DNA from: Streptomyces eurythermus
GTDB taxonomy: Bacteria; Actinomycetota; Actinomycetes; Streptomycetales; Streptomycetaceae
Assembly: GCF_014649115.1 (NCBI RefSeq)
Contig: NZ_BMSK01000005.1
Span: forward strand, 62,001-126,000
DNA: 64,000 nt
Direction of reading: 5' to 3'
A program made the position numbers and the translations under genes. Below, one piece after another: positions 35,184 to 44,507 of this stretch. The notes below the pieces were generated by a model. That model had not been told where the DNA came from. It did no database searches and saw nothing but the letters and a program-made list of their open reading frames with translations. Each line of letters opens with the position of its first letter. Position 1 is the first letter of the stretch.

Positions 35184-36149
35184 GTGACCGGTCAGCCCGT
35201 GCCTGTGATCATCGACTGCGACACCGGCGTCGACGACGCCCTGGCCCTGCTCTTCGCCGTACGCCACCCGGGGCTCGATCTGCGGGCCGTGACCTGTGTC
35301 GCCGGGAACACCGACGTGGACGGGGTGGTCCGCAACACCCTGACCGTGCTGGAACGGGCGGGCGCTCCGGCCGTCCCGGTGGCGCGGGGTGCCGAACGCC
35401 CGCTGATCGAGCCGGCCCGCCACGCTCCGGTGCACGGCGTCGACGGCATGGGCGACCTGGGGCTGCCGGCCCCCGCCCGGGGCCCGGCGGACGTGGACGC
35501 GGTCACCCTGCTGCGCCGGGAGATCCTCGCCTGCCCGCGCCCCGTGACGCTGATCCCGACCGCCCCGCTCACCAACATCGCGCTGCTGCTGCGCACCCAC
35601 CCCGAGGTCACCCGGAACATCGAGCGGATCGTGTTCATGGGCGGGGCGGTGGCCACCGGGAACGCCACCCCGGTCGCGGAGTTCAACGTCTGGCACGACC
35701 CGGAGGCCGCGGCGGTGCTGCTGACGGCCGGGGTGCCGATCACCATGTACGGCCTGGACGTCTTCCGGCGGGTCGTCGTACCCGGCGCCGAGGTGCGCCG
35801 GCTGCGCGCGAGCGACGAGCCCGGCACCCGCCTGGCCGGGGACCTCCTCGCGTGCCGGCCGACCAGGCAGGGCAGGGAGCCGGGAGCGGAGGACGCCGGC
35901 GGCCTCGGTGACGCGGGCGCGGTGTGCGCGGTGGCCGATCCGGCGGGCCTCACCACCCGGCTGCTGCCGGTCGAGGTCTGCCTGGCGCCCGGACCGGCCC
36001 GCGGCCAGACCGTCGTGGACCTCAGGACCGGCCCCGGCGAGTCCGAGTTCCACGACGACGGCTCCGAACGGGCCGTGGTGGACGTGGCGTTGGACGTGGA
36101 TGTGGACCGGTACGTGAGGCTGTACCTGGAGACGGTGGAACGGCGCTGA
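35184..36149 (+). CDS. Inosine-uridine nucleoside hydrolase family protein, catalytic His replaced
   Basis: This 321-aa protein has the calcium-binding Asp cluster IIDCDTGVDDALAL at its start and TLIPTAPLTNIALLL and MGGAVATGNATPVAEFNVW in the middle. The family normally has a catalytic His in an LHD...A...DP segment near residue 241. Here it reads GGLGDAGAVCAVADPAG with Gly242 at that place. Nucleoside hydrolysis may be weaker or have another substrate. The gene starts 26 nt after the ThrRS paralogue with a GGAAGGAG site, so the two are probably one operon. Confidence 0.88.
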   Translation: MTGQPVPVIIDCDTGVDDALALLFAVRHPGLDLRAVTCVAGNTDVDGVVRNTLTVLERAGAPAVPVARGAERPLIEPARHAPVHGVDGMGDLGLPAPARGPADVDAVTLLRREILACPRPVTLIPTAPLTNIALLLRTHPEVTRNIERIVFMGGAVATGNATPVAEFNVWHDPEAAAVLLTAGVPITMYGLDVFRRVVVPGAEVRRLRASDEPGTRLAGDLLACRPTRQGREPGAEDAGGLGDAGAVCAVADPAGLTTRLLPVEVCLAPGPARGQTVVDLRTGPGESEFHDDGSERAVVDVALDVDVDRYVRLYLETVERR

Positions 36150-36246
36150 CGACCCTGACGGCGCCGGCGGCCCTGGCGCCCGTCGGGCCGGTCCTTGCCA
36201 AGGCGCTTTACAAAAAGGGTGGTCTGCGCCGCGCTCGCCCGCCGGC

Positions 36247-37329
36247 TCAGTCGGACGGCGCCGCCCGCACCGACCAGCGCTCCTCCACCCGTGCCAGCCG
36301 CCAGTACGCCAGCGCCACCGCCCACACCGCCACGAACAGGCCGACGATGAGATAGCCGACGTTGTCCAGGTCCAGGCCGGCCACCCAGCCGGTCACCGGG
36401 TCGCTGAGGTCGAACTTCTCGTGCAGCACACCGACCAGCTCGATGGTGCCGATGAAGAAGGCCACGGCGATCGACAGACCGGTGATGGCGAGGTTGTAGA
36501 AGACCTTGCGGACGGGGTTGGCGAACGCCCACTGGTAGGCGAAGTTCATGAACGTGCCGTCGAGGGTGTCGAACAGGCTCATCCCGGCGGCGAACAGCAG
36601 CGGCAGGCACAGGATCGCGTACCAGGGCAGGCCGGCCGCCGCGCCCGAGCCGGCCATCACCATCAGGGTGACCTCGGTGGCCGTGTCGAAGCCGAGGCCG
36701 AACAGGAAGCCCAGCGGGTACATCTGCCCCGGCCGGGACACCGACTTCGTCAGCCGCCCCAGCAGCCGGTTCATGAAACCCCGGGAGTCCAGGTGCCGTT
36801 CCAGCTCCGTCTCGTCGTACCCGCCCGCGCGCATCGCCCGGAAGACCTTCAGGATGCCCGCCAGGGCGACCAGGTTCAGGGCGGCGATGAGGTAGAGGAA
36901 GGACCCGGAGATCGTCGTGCCGAGCACCCCGAGCACCTGGTGGGTGGTGGAGCCCTCGTTCATCACCCTCCCGGCCAGCGAGGTGCCGCCCGCGATCAGC
37001 AGGGCCAGCAGCACGACCACGCTGGAGTGCCCGAGCGCGAACCAGAACCCCACCGACACCGGCCGCTTGCCGTCGGCCATCAGCTTGCGGGTGGTGTTGT
37101 CGATCGCCGCGATGTGGTCGGCATCGAAGGCGTGGCGCATGCCGAGGGTGTAGGCGGTGATCCCCAGCCCCACGCCGAACACCTGGGAGCCGACCTGGTA
37201 ATGCCTCGGGGCGACCAGCAGATAGAGGATCCCGAAGGCGACGACGTGCAGGGCGAGGATCACCACCAGCAGCCCCGCCGTCTTGACGGTGTCCTCACGT
37301 CGCCAGCGGAAAGAAGCAGCATCAGCCAT
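36247..37329 (-). CDS. NiCoT-family nickel/cobalt permease
   Basis: This membrane protein of 360 aa has the NiCoT signature HAFDADHIAAIDNTTRK (HX4DH) in the second helix and GFWFALGHSSVVVLL and FGLGFDTATEVTL in later helices. About eight transmembrane segments are visible. The cobalamin riboswitch upstream shows that cobalt for B12 synthesis is its main substrate. ATG 37329 has GGAG 10 nt upstream; a GTG three codons earlier (37338) is equally possible. The divergent ArsR-type gene may add metal control. Confidence 0.93.
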   Translation of the reverse strand: MADAASFRWRREDTVKTAGLLVVILALHVVAFGILYLLVAPRHYQVGSQVFGVGLGITAYTLGMRHAFDADHIAAIDNTTRKLMADGKRPVSVGFWFALGHSSVVVLLALLIAGGTSLAGRVMNEGSTTHQVLGVLGTTISGSFLYLIAALNLVALAGILKVFRAMRAGGYDETELERHLDSRGFMNRLLGRLTKSVSRPGQMYPLGFLFGLGFDTATEVTLMVMAGSGAAAGLPWYAILCLPLLFAAGMSLFDTLDGTFMNFAYQWAFANPVRKVFYNLAITGLSIAVAFFIGTIELVGVLHEKFDLSDPVTGWVAGLDLDNVGYLIVGLFVAVWAVALAYWRLARVEERWSVRAAPSD

Positions 37330-37369
37330 CGGGTTCACGCTCCAGCACCTCGTGGATCACTTCGTGAGC

Positions 37370-37560
37370 TGCCGTGGCCGGTCTCCTGGCTTACGGGTCA
37401 CACGTCCGCCGTTCCTGCCTTCCCGGCCTTTCGGCCAGTGGCCCGGCGGATGCCGGACGGAACGGGAACTCCCCGATCACAGTGGCGAGGGCCGCTCCGG
37501 TCTCACACCGGCTTCCCGAACACCACGGCCCGCCCACCGTAGAGGGGCACGCGGTTTCCT
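37370..37560 (-). promoter_or_regulatory. Cobalamin (B12) riboswitch
   Basis: On the minus strand the leader contains the B12 box AAGCCAGGAGACCGGCC (37376-37392), GCCACTG near 37480, and GGGAAGCCGGTGTGAGACCG upstream of it, in the right order for the AdoCbl class. It ends about 40 nt before the permease start, so adenosylcobalamin would shut off the transporter. Boundaries are approximate. Confidence 0.9.
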
Positions 37561-37620
37561 GCATAGCTGCGCAGTCGGGCAGGTATTCAAGATCACATCG
37601 GCGCCTGCCAGGATGGGGGC

Positions 37621-37971
37621 ATGCATCTCGTTCCTGCCGACCGTGCCGATCGTCGCACCATCGACGGTCACCGGGTGTGCGAGGCGATCGCCGCCATCGG
37701 CGACGCGGGGCGTCTGCGCACCTGGGCCGACCGTTTCTCGCTGCTGGCCGACGCCAACCGGCTCGCGCTGCTGCTCGCCCTGCACCGGACCGGGCCGCTG
37801 GCCGTCTCGGACCTGGCGATCGCCACGGGCATGAACGACCCGGCCGTCTCCCAGGCCCTGCGGCTGCTGCGCGCGGCGGGGGTCGTGGCGGGGGAGAAAG
37901 AGGGGCGCGTGGTGCGCTATCGGGTGGTGGACGAGGACGTGAGGGGCCTGTTGGAGCACTGCGCCGCCTGA
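37621..37971 (+). CDS. ArsR/SmtB-family metal-responsive regulator
   Basis: This 116-aa winged-helix protein has FSLLADANRLALLLALHRTG, the recognition helix NDPAVSQALRLLRAAGVVAG and the wing KEGRVVRYRVV. Possible metal ligands are His and Cys near the start (MHL, GHRVCEA) and end (LLEHCAA). Divergence from a Ni/Co permease suggests it senses nickel or cobalt. CAGGAT 8 nt before the ATG could be the -10 of a leaderless transcript. Which metal and which target genes are unknown. Confidence 0.9.
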   Translation: MHLVPADRADRRTIDGHRVCEAIAAIGDAGRLRTWADRFSLLADANRLALLLALHRTGPLAVSDLAIATGMNDPAVSQALRLLRAAGVVAGEKEGRVVRYRVVDEDVRGLLEHCAA

Positions 37972-38050
37972 CCGCCCCGGAAAAGGTTCCCTTTCGGGCA
38001 ATGTGGACAGATACAGATTCCGTACCCTCGTCCGTCCCAGGGGAGCCCGT

Positions 38051-39709
38051 ATGGCAGACCGCCCGCCGGACCTCTCGTCCAAGAACCCCGACTGGTGGCG
38101 CCAGGCCGTCATCTACCAGGTCTATCCACGCAGTTTCGCCGACGCCGACGGTGACGGCCTCGGCGACCTCAGGGGCCTGACCCAGCGGCTGTCCCACCTC
38201 ACCGCGCTCGGTGTCGACGCCCTGTGGCTGAGCCCCTTCTACCCCTCCGAACTCGCCGACGGCGGCTACGACGTCATCGACCCGCGCGGTGTCGACGAAC
38301 GCCTGGGCACCCTGGACGACTTCGACGCCCTGGTGGGCGAGGCGCACCGGCTGGGCCTGAAGGTCGTCGTGGACATCGTCCCCAACCACACCTCCCATCT
38401 GCACCGCTGGTTCCAGGAGGCGCTGCGCGCCGGGCCCGGCTCGGCCGCCCGCGAGCGGTACGTGTTCCGGCCGGGGCGCGGCCCGCACGGGGAACTGCCG
38501 CCCACCGACTGGCAGTCGGTGTTCGGCGGCAGCGCCTGGCACCGGGTGGCCGACGGGGAGTGGTACCTGCACCTGTTCGCCCCCGAGCAGCCCGACCTGA
38601 ACTGGGACAACGAGGAGGTCCGCGCCGACTTCCGCACCACCCTGCGGTTCTGGTCCGACCGGGGTGTGGACGGCTTCCGCGTGGACGTCGCCCACGGTCT
38701 GGCCAAGGACCTCACCGAACCGCTGCGGGACCTCGGCGCCCTCGGCGCGACCGGCGAGACGGCCCTGCGGCATCTGGCGCCGGGCAGCCACCCGTACTGG
38801 GACCGGGACGAGGTGCACGAGATCTACCGCGACTGGCGCAAGATCTTCGACGCCTACCGCCCGCCCCGCATGGCCGTCGCCGAGGCCTGGGTCCCGGGCG
38901 GCCGGCGGGCCCTGTACGCCCGTCCCGACGAACTCGGCCAGGCCTTCAACTTCGAGTACCTCCAGGCGGGCTGGGACGCGGAGGAGCTGCGCGGGATCAT
39001 CGCCGGCGAGCTGGCCACGGCCCGCTCGGCCGGTGCCTCCGCGACCTGGGTGCTGTCCAACCACGACGTCGTACGGCACGCCTCCCGGCTCATGCTGCCG
39101 CCCGGCACCGACCCGGAGGCCTGGCTGCTCGCCCACGGCTCGGCGCCCGCCGTCGACCCGGCGGCCGGACTGCGCCGGGCCCGCGCGGCGACCCTGCTGA
39201 TGCTGGCGCTGCCCGGCTCGGCGTATCTGTACCAGGGCGAGGAACTCGGTCTGCCCGAGGTCGCGGACCTGCCCACGGAGGTGCTCCAGGACCCGATCTG
39301 GGAGCAGACCGGCCACACCCGCAAGGGCCGCGACGGCTGCCGGGTGCCCCTGCCGTGGACGACGACCGGGCCGTCGTACGGCTTCGGGCCCGGGGCCGGC
39401 TGGCTGCCGCAGCCCGCGTCCTTCGCCGGGTACGCGGTCCAGGCGCAGACCGGTGTGGAGGGCTCCACGCTGGAGCTGTACCGCACGGCCCTGCGGCTGC
39501 GCCGCAAGCTGCTGGACGGCGAGACGCTGACCTGGACCCCGGGCGCGCCGGCCGGCGTGCTGGACTTCGCCCGCACCGAGACCTGGCGCAGCGTCACCAA
39601 CCTGGGCACGGAGCCGGTGCCGCTGCCTCCCGGCGAGGTCCTGCTGAGCAGCGCCCCGCTGCCCGGCGGCGGGGTGCTGCCGCCGGACACCACCGTGTGG
39701 CTGGCCTGA
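38051..39709 (+). CDS. GH13 alpha-glucosidase
   Basis: This 552-aa protein has the GH13 (beta/alpha)8 motifs: WWRQAVIYQVYPRSFADADG, DIVPNHTS, GFRVDVAHG (Asp nucleophile), VAEAWVPG (Glu acid/base) and LSNHDVVRH (Asp). QVYPRSF and the length fit cytoplasmic alpha-1,4 or alpha-1,6 glucosidases acting on maltose-like oligosaccharides. No signal peptide is present. The ATG at 38051 has GGGAG upstream; a longer start at 38003 is possible. It stands alone with no sugar transporter adjacent. Confidence 0.93.
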   Translation: MADRPPDLSSKNPDWWRQAVIYQVYPRSFADADGDGLGDLRGLTQRLSHLTALGVDALWLSPFYPSELADGGYDVIDPRGVDERLGTLDDFDALVGEAHRLGLKVVVDIVPNHTSHLHRWFQEALRAGPGSAARERYVFRPGRGPHGELPPTDWQSVFGGSAWHRVADGEWYLHLFAPEQPDLNWDNEEVRADFRTTLRFWSDRGVDGFRVDVAHGLAKDLTEPLRDLGALGATGETALRHLAPGSHPYWDRDEVHEIYRDWRKIFDAYRPPRMAVAEAWVPGGRRALYARPDELGQAFNFEYLQAGWDAEELRGIIAGELATARSAGASATWVLSNHDVVRHASRLMLPPGTDPEAWLLAHGSAPAVDPAAGLRRARAATLLMLALPGSAYLYQGEELGLPEVADLPTEVLQDPIWEQTGHTRKGRDGCRVPLPWTTTGPSYGFGPGAGWLPQPASFAGYAVQAQTGVEGSTLELYRTALRLRRKLLDGETLTWTPGAPAGVLDFARTETWRSVTNLGTEPVPLPPGEVLLSSAPLPGGGVLPPDTTVWLA

Positions 39710-39725
39710 GCCCTCCCGGCCGTGG

Positions 39726-40505
39726 CTAACCGGCCGGCGGGGCCGGGCTCGGCCCCGCCCCGGTGCCGCCGCCGCCCGCGATGCCGTCGATGTCCACCGG
39801 TGTGGAGGTGGCCGACGGCGGCGGGGTGAGGACCACCTGCGGCCGGCCGGCGGCCGGGGGCGGCGGGGTCAGGTCGGAGTCGGGCAGCTTGGGCGGGGTG
39901 GTCTGCTGGAACAGGGTCTGGTCGAAGTCCACCAAGCCCGTCTTCTCCATCACGGAGATGTGGTCCAGCACGGTGTCGTTGGCCTGGTCGGCCAGGGCCC
40001 GCACCAGCGAGTTCTTCGTGGTGGACCGGATCTTCGCCACCGTGTTGAAGATGGAGCCGTGCGTCATCCGCAGGATGTTGGCGAAGTCCGTGTCGAACTG
40101 TCTGCCGCTCTCCCCGTTCAGCTGCCGTACGAAGCCCCGCTGCTGGGGGCTCGCCTCGTCGGGCAGCGTGATGTTCAGCATCGGGGCGATCTTCCGGCAG
40201 GTGGTGTCGAGCGCGGCGTGCCCGTCGACCAGGTGCCGGCTCGCCGTGATCACCGCCTCGGAGCCGCCCTTGCGCAGCCCGATCTGCCCGACGGGGTACT
40301 CCCACAGCCCGGCCGCCCGCACCTTCACCACGAAGTCCCGGTCCTGCTCGGTCAGCGGCCCCCACTGGGTGCTCGCGATGACACGGTCCTGTGCCCCGGA
40401 GACCTTGCTCAGGCCGAGCAGGCCCGGGTAGGCGAGCGCGGCGAGGGTCAGGGCCATCGCACCGCCCACGAACAGCGTTCCCGTCGCGTTCCGCGAAAAG
40501 CGCAC
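39726..40505 (-). CDS. DUF4142 protein, exported or membrane-anchored
   Basis: The GTG at 40505 has a GGCAGGAGG site and gives 259 aa. A hydrophobic segment (LFVGGAMALTLAALAYPGLL) near the start directs export. The DUF4142 domain follows: LTEQDRDFVVKVRAAGLWEY, VDGHAALDTTCRKIA, and RMTHGSIFNTVAKIRSTTKN with metal-like His residues. The last ~60 residues are Pro-rich. Function of the family is unknown; ferritin-like helical bundles have been suggested. Confidence 0.88.
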   Translation of the reverse strand: MRFSRNATGTLFVGGAMALTLAALAYPGLLGLSKVSGAQDRVIASTQWGPLTEQDRDFVVKVRAAGLWEYPVGQIGLRKGGSEAVITASRHLVDGHAALDTTCRKIAPMLNITLPDEASPQQRGFVRQLNGESGRQFDTDFANILRMTHGSIFNTVAKIRSTTKNSLVRALADQANDTVLDHISVMEKTGLVDFDQTLFQQTTPPKLPDSDLTPPPPAAGRPQVVLTPPPSATSTPVDIDGIAGGGGTGAGPSPAPPAG

Positions 40506-40720
40506 CGTGCCTCCTGCCGGGGATCCTCCGTCGTCGGCCCGGCCCCACGGCGGTACGCGGGTCCGGACACCCAAGCGGTACGGACACCGGGCCGGTTCGT
40601 ATCAGCGCGCGCGGGTAAAGAATCGGCCGGGCGATGTTGGCCGGTGATTGACCACCGCCCGGGGGAAGGTTGACCCGCGCCCGGGCGAAGCCAGACCGGG
40701 GGCGCGCCTAGATTCACCGC

Positions 40721-41407
40721 ATGCCCGCACCGCCCTCCCCCCGCACCCCCGCCGCGCTGCCCGTCCTGCCCTACCGCAAGCCCGTCAAGGGCCGCGACTA
40801 CTGGGTACTGGACGACGTCCTGCCCGGCATCGACGCCGTACGGCAGCGGTGCCTGGCCAAGGAGGACTGGGTCCGGGGCCACCCGTACACCTCCGAGACC
40901 TGGCCGGGGCTGCGCGCCACGCCCGGCCTGGAGCCCGGTGAACTGGCACGCGTGGAGCGGCTGGTGAAGCGGGCGACCGGGGCGAAGGAGCTGTGGGTGC
41001 AGCGGGCGCCGGGCGGCGGCACCCTCGACCACAACTGCGTCCAGGTGGTCGGCGAGGGCGAGAGCGAGCCCCGCCCGCACACCGACTCCCGCGCGCTGTG
41101 CCGGTACGCGGCCGTGCTGTACCTCAATCCCGAGGCGCCCGAGGACTGCGGGACCGCCTTCTACCGGCAGTCGCTGCCCGGCGGCCGGCTCGGCGGCAAC
41201 ATCGTCCGGGCCCCGCACACCAACCTCGTCGAGGCCCTCGGTACGCGGTACGTCCCGGCGGACCACTTCGAGGAGGACGTCCGGGTCCCGCACCGGTACA
41301 ACCGCCTGCTGCTGTACCGCGCCGACCTGGTGCACAGCGCGACCGGTTACACCGGCCGTACCCTGGCGGACAAGCGCATGACGGCCGTCTTCTTCTGGAT
41401 GGCCTGA
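40721..41407 (+). CDS. DUF6445-like protein with 2-oxoglutarate/Fe oxygenase-type motifs
   Basis: This 228-aa protein has RPHTDSRALCRYAAVLYLNP (an HxD pair) and later LLLYRADLVHSATGYTG (distal His), the layout of Fe(II)/2-oxoglutarate oxygenases. I associate it with DUF6445, of unknown substrate. TAGATT 6 nt before the ATG and no ribosome site indicate a leaderless mRNA. It is probably cytoplasmic and monocistronic. Confidence 0.75.
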   Translation: MPAPPSPRTPAALPVLPYRKPVKGRDYWVLDDVLPGIDAVRQRCLAKEDWVRGHPYTSETWPGLRATPGLEPGELARVERLVKRATGAKELWVQRAPGGGTLDHNCVQVVGEGESEPRPHTDSRALCRYAAVLYLNPEAPEDCGTAFYRQSLPGGRLGGNIVRAPHTNLVEALGTRYVPADHFEEDVRVPHRYNRLLLYRADLVHSATGYTGRTLADKRMTAVFFWMA

Positions 41408-41422
41408 GCGCGGGCCTCCGGC

Positions 41423-43084
41423 CTACGGCGCGGCCTGGAGCCGGCCCAGCTGCCGCTGGATGTCCTCCAGCGCGCCGCGCCGGCGCCCGGGCACTCGTAG
41501 GCGCAACTCCGCGAGAGCGGCCCCGAGTTCACGGGCGTGCGCCGGGTCCTCGATACGGCCCCACTGGTGGTGGGCGCGGTCCGCGGCCGCCTCCACGGCG
41601 GGCGCGTCCGCCGCCTGCCCGGCGGCCAGCCGCGCCTCGGCCACCGCGAGCCAGGCCCGGCAGCTGCGCACCGGGTCCCCGGCGAACATCGCGAGATCGG
41701 CCCGTACCTCCCGCCAGTGCAGCGCCTGCTCGGACCCGGCGCCGTACGCCCGCACGGCGTCCTCCTCGTACCGCGCGGCCAGCCCGTCCGCCTCCCGGTG
41801 CAGGCCGCCCTGAACGGCTGCGCTGATGGCAGCGTGCGGATCGGCCCCGGCGGCCATCCGGCCGCCCGACTCACCAGACGGCTCCCCGAACGTTTCACCG
41901 GGCCAACCCCCGGACGAACCGCCGAGGCCATCGCCGAGCCGGTCCCCGGACGGATCGCCGGCCCGGTCACCGAGGCGGTCATCGAGCCGGTCCCCGAACG
42001 TTTCACCGGACCGGTCGTCCAGGCGGTCGCCGGACGGACCTCCGGACTGGTCACCGAGGCGGTCGCCGAGCCGGTCCCCAGACGGACCGCCGGCCCGGTC
42101 ACCGAGACGGTCGCCGAACGGACCGCCGGGACGACCGCCGAGCCGGTCCCCGGACGGATCACCGGCCCGGTCACCGAGGCGGTCGCCAGGCGGATCCCCG
42201 AACGGTCCGCCGGACCAGTCGCCGAGCGGGTCACCGGACGGACCCCCGGGCCGGTCACCCAGCCGGTCGCCGGCTCCCTCCCCGGGCCGGTCGCCAAGGC
42301 CGTCGCCGGCCCGGTCCGCGGCCGGACCCCACGGCCCTGACAGGCCCGGCGCCGACAGCCCCGGCGCTGGAACTCCTGGCGTCGGCGAGCCCGGCACCTC
42401 GCCGGGCGGTACGGCCGGGGCGGGCGGGGCCGGTGGTGTCGTCACTGGTGCTGTCCGGCCTCCCGGGTGGGCCAGTAGCAGGTTGCCCCGGGTTTCCTCC
42501 GGGATGCGGCTCAGGGCCTGTTCGTGCAGGGTGCCCAGCGGGGGACGGTGGCCGCTGCGCAGCAGGGTGGCGACCGTCTTCATGTACGCCGGCTCGGCCA
42601 GGCCCCGCCGGGCGGGCGGGGCGACACGGCCGTACACGGCGGTGTGCGGGCCGCAGTCGAGGCCACGCTCGGTGATGTGCTTCCACGCCTCGGCGTCGGC
42701 GTGCAGATCGACCACGAGCGCGGTGTCCGCGGCCGAGCGCAGCCGCAGCTCCTCGCGGATCCAGTGCCAGGGCAGCGCGGTGTAGCGGACGGTGGCCGCG
42801 GTGGTGCGGGCCAGGGCCAGGTGGGGCCGGTGCTGGCGCCGGTCCAGGTGCAGTTGCCCGGTGAGGTACACGGTGAGCGGTCCGGGCGCCGCCGCCGCGG
42901 CCCGCAGCCGGGTCAGGACGGCCTGCGGTTCCAGCGGGTCGGCGAGTTCCACGACGTTCGCGGTGTCGGCGCCGGACAGCACGGCGGGGGCGACGGCCGC
43001 CAGCACCGGCAGGACACCGGCCGCGTCCACCAGGCGCCCCCGGCCCACCGGCGAGGCCGCGAGCAGCAGCACGGTTCCGGGCAT
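41423..43084 (-). CDS. Hypothetical protein with central GDRLGDR repeats
   Basis: The ATG at 43084 has GGGGGAGG upstream and gives 553 aa. The N-terminal ~215 residues form an alpha/beta domain (MPGTVLLLAASPVGRGRLVD; TALVVDLHADAEAWKHITE). A repeat region (about 250-405) of Gly/Asp/Arg-rich 12-16-aa units follows. A helical C-terminus (DPHAAISAAVQGGLHREADG; ALEDIQRQLGRLQ) may be TPR-like. No family was recognised with confidence. The repeat is probably flexible. Confidence 0.72.
   Translation of the reverse strand: MPGTVLLLAASPVGRGRLVDAAGVLPVLAAVAPAVLSGADTANVVELADPLEPQAVLTRLRAAAAAPGPLTVYLTGQLHLDRRQHRPHLALARTTAATVRYTALPWHWIREELRLRSAADTALVVDLHADAEAWKHITERGLDCGPHTAVYGRVAPPARRGLAEPAYMKTVATLLRSGHRPPLGTLHEQALSRIPEETRGNLLLAHPGGRTAPVTTPPAPPAPAVPPGEVPGSPTPGVPAPGLSAPGLSGPWGPAADRAGDGLGDRPGEGAGDRLGDRPGGPSGDPLGDWSGGPFGDPPGDRLGDRAGDPSGDRLGGRPGGPFGDRLGDRAGGPSGDRLGDRLGDQSGGPSGDRLDDRSGETFGDRLDDRLGDRAGDPSGDRLGDGLGGSSGGWPGETFGEPSGESGGRMAAGADPHAAISAAVQGGLHREADGLAARYEEDAVRAYGAGSEQALHWREVRADLAMFAGDPVRSCRAWLAVAEARLAAGQAADAPAVEAAADRAHHQWGRIEDPAHARELGAALAELRLRVPGRRRGALEDIQRQLGRLQAAP
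41870..42320. repeat. Minisatellite coding for GDRLGDRxGGPS units
   Basis: About nine degenerate units of 36-48 bp encode GDRLGDRAGGPS-like blocks on the minus strand. The opposite strand is open in several frames here only because of the repeat composition. Confidence 0.85.
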
Positions 43085-43183
43085 CGTGCCTCCCCCTGTC
43101 ACCCGTGGGCCCGTCGGTCCCGAGGGCTCCGTAGATCCGCTCTCCAGCCAGCACCGTAACCGCTGGCACCGCGCACCGGGGCC

Positions 43184-44353
43184 TCAGTACCGCAAACATC
43201 CCTGTTCGAGGTCGTCCGGCGGGCCCCCGCCCCCGGGCAGCCGGCGCACCGCGAAGATCGTGGTGTCGTCCGCCAGCCGGCCCCCGCTGTGCCGCAGCAC
43301 GCCGTCGCGGACCCGGCGGACCAACCGGTGCGGGGCGGCCCGGCGCGGGTCGGCGCGGACCGCGCGGGCGACCTCGCGGGTCAGGTCGTAGAAGTCGCCG
43401 GGCCGGTCGCGGGCCTCGGTCACCCCGTCGGTGACCAGCAGCAGCGTCTCGTCCAGCGCCAGCGGCACCCGGCGCACCGGTGGCAGCCGGCCGCCCGTGA
43501 GGTCGGCGCAGCCCAGCGGCACGCCCTCGCCGCTGGGCAGCTCGCGGATCCCGCGCGGGCCGACGGCCAGCGGCGGTTCGTGGCCGAAGTTCACCATCTC
43601 CAGGGTCTGCGGCGCGTCCCCGGGGAAGGCGATCAGGACGGCCGTGGCGAACCGGTCGCCGTCGGCCCCGCCGAGCGCGACGGTGTGGGCGCGGTGCCGC
43701 AGCATCCGGATCTCCAGCCGCTCGGCGACGGTCGCGAGGTCCTTCTCGTGGTACCCGGCCTCGCGGAACGTGCCGAGCAGCGCGGCGGCGGCCTCCACCG
43801 CGCCGAGGCCCTTGCCCTGCACGTCGCCGACGAGGACGCGGGTGCCGTGCGGGCTGGGCTGGATGTCGTAGAAGTCGCCGCCGACCCGCGCCTCGACGTC
43901 GGCGGCCAGGTACACCCCCGCCTGTTCCAGCCCGGCCCAGTCGGGCGGCAGCGGGCGCAGCACGGTGCGCCGGGTGGTGTCGGCGATGTCCCGGATGTGC
44001 ACGACCTGGCGTTCCCGGCGCACGCGCACGGCGGCGGCGAGGGTGGCCAGGGCGCCGCCGACGGCGACCAGGATGAAGTCGCCGAGCCCGGCCTGGTACT
44101 GCTCGGGCCAGGCGCTGTCCACGAAGACGTACGTGGCCACCGCCAGCAGTCCGTACCCGGCCGTGGTCCACGCCCCGCAGATCGCCGAGGAGATGCCCGG
44201 GACCAGGACGATCCACGAGATCATCCGCAGTCTCTCGCCGGTGGAGAAGTCCGCCACGACGACGCCGGTGAGGAGCAGTAGCGGGAGCAGCCAGGCGACG
44301 CTCCGCCCGCGCACCCGCAACAGCGGTCGCCGCCCGTACTCCATCCACGTCAC
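43184..44353 (-). CDS. Membrane PP2C/SpoIIE-type serine phosphatase
   Basis: This 389-aa protein has about four N-terminal transmembrane helices (for example AWLLPLLLLTGVVVADFSTG; GDFILVAVGGALATLAAAV) and then a SpoIIE phosphatase domain: GVYLAADVEARVGGDFYDI, VLVGDVQGKGLGAVEAAAAL, LLLVTDGVTEARD and ADDTTIFAVR with the metal-binding Asps. Such proteins dephosphorylate anti-sigma antagonists in Streptomyces. No sensor domain beyond the membrane part is seen. GGAGGG lies 9 nt before the GTG. Confidence 0.93.
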   Translation of the reverse strand: MTWMEYGRRPLLRVRGRSVAWLLPLLLLTGVVVADFSTGERLRMISWIVLVPGISSAICGAWTTAGYGLLAVATYVFVDSAWPEQYQAGLGDFILVAVGGALATLAAAVRVRRERQVVHIRDIADTTRRTVLRPLPPDWAGLEQAGVYLAADVEARVGGDFYDIQPSPHGTRVLVGDVQGKGLGAVEAAAALLGTFREAGYHEKDLATVAERLEIRMLRHRAHTVALGGADGDRFATAVLIAFPGDAPQTLEMVNFGHEPPLAVGPRGIRELPSGEGVPLGCADLTGGRLPPVRRVPLALDETLLLVTDGVTEARDRPGDFYDLTREVARAVRADPRRAAPHRLVRRVRDGVLRHSGGRLADDTTIFAVRRLPGGGGPPDDLEQGCLRY

Positions 44354-44507
44354 GGCCGGCAGCCCTCCATGTCCTCAGCGAAACACGGGGGAGATGCGCA
44401 CGCATCCGGGCACCCGGCACCCTCCCGGCCGAGTTGCCGGGCCCCGCACCCCGGTGTGCCCTGGTAGCGGAGGCAGTTCGGGGGCGAGGAGAGAGAGGAG
44501 TGCTCTC

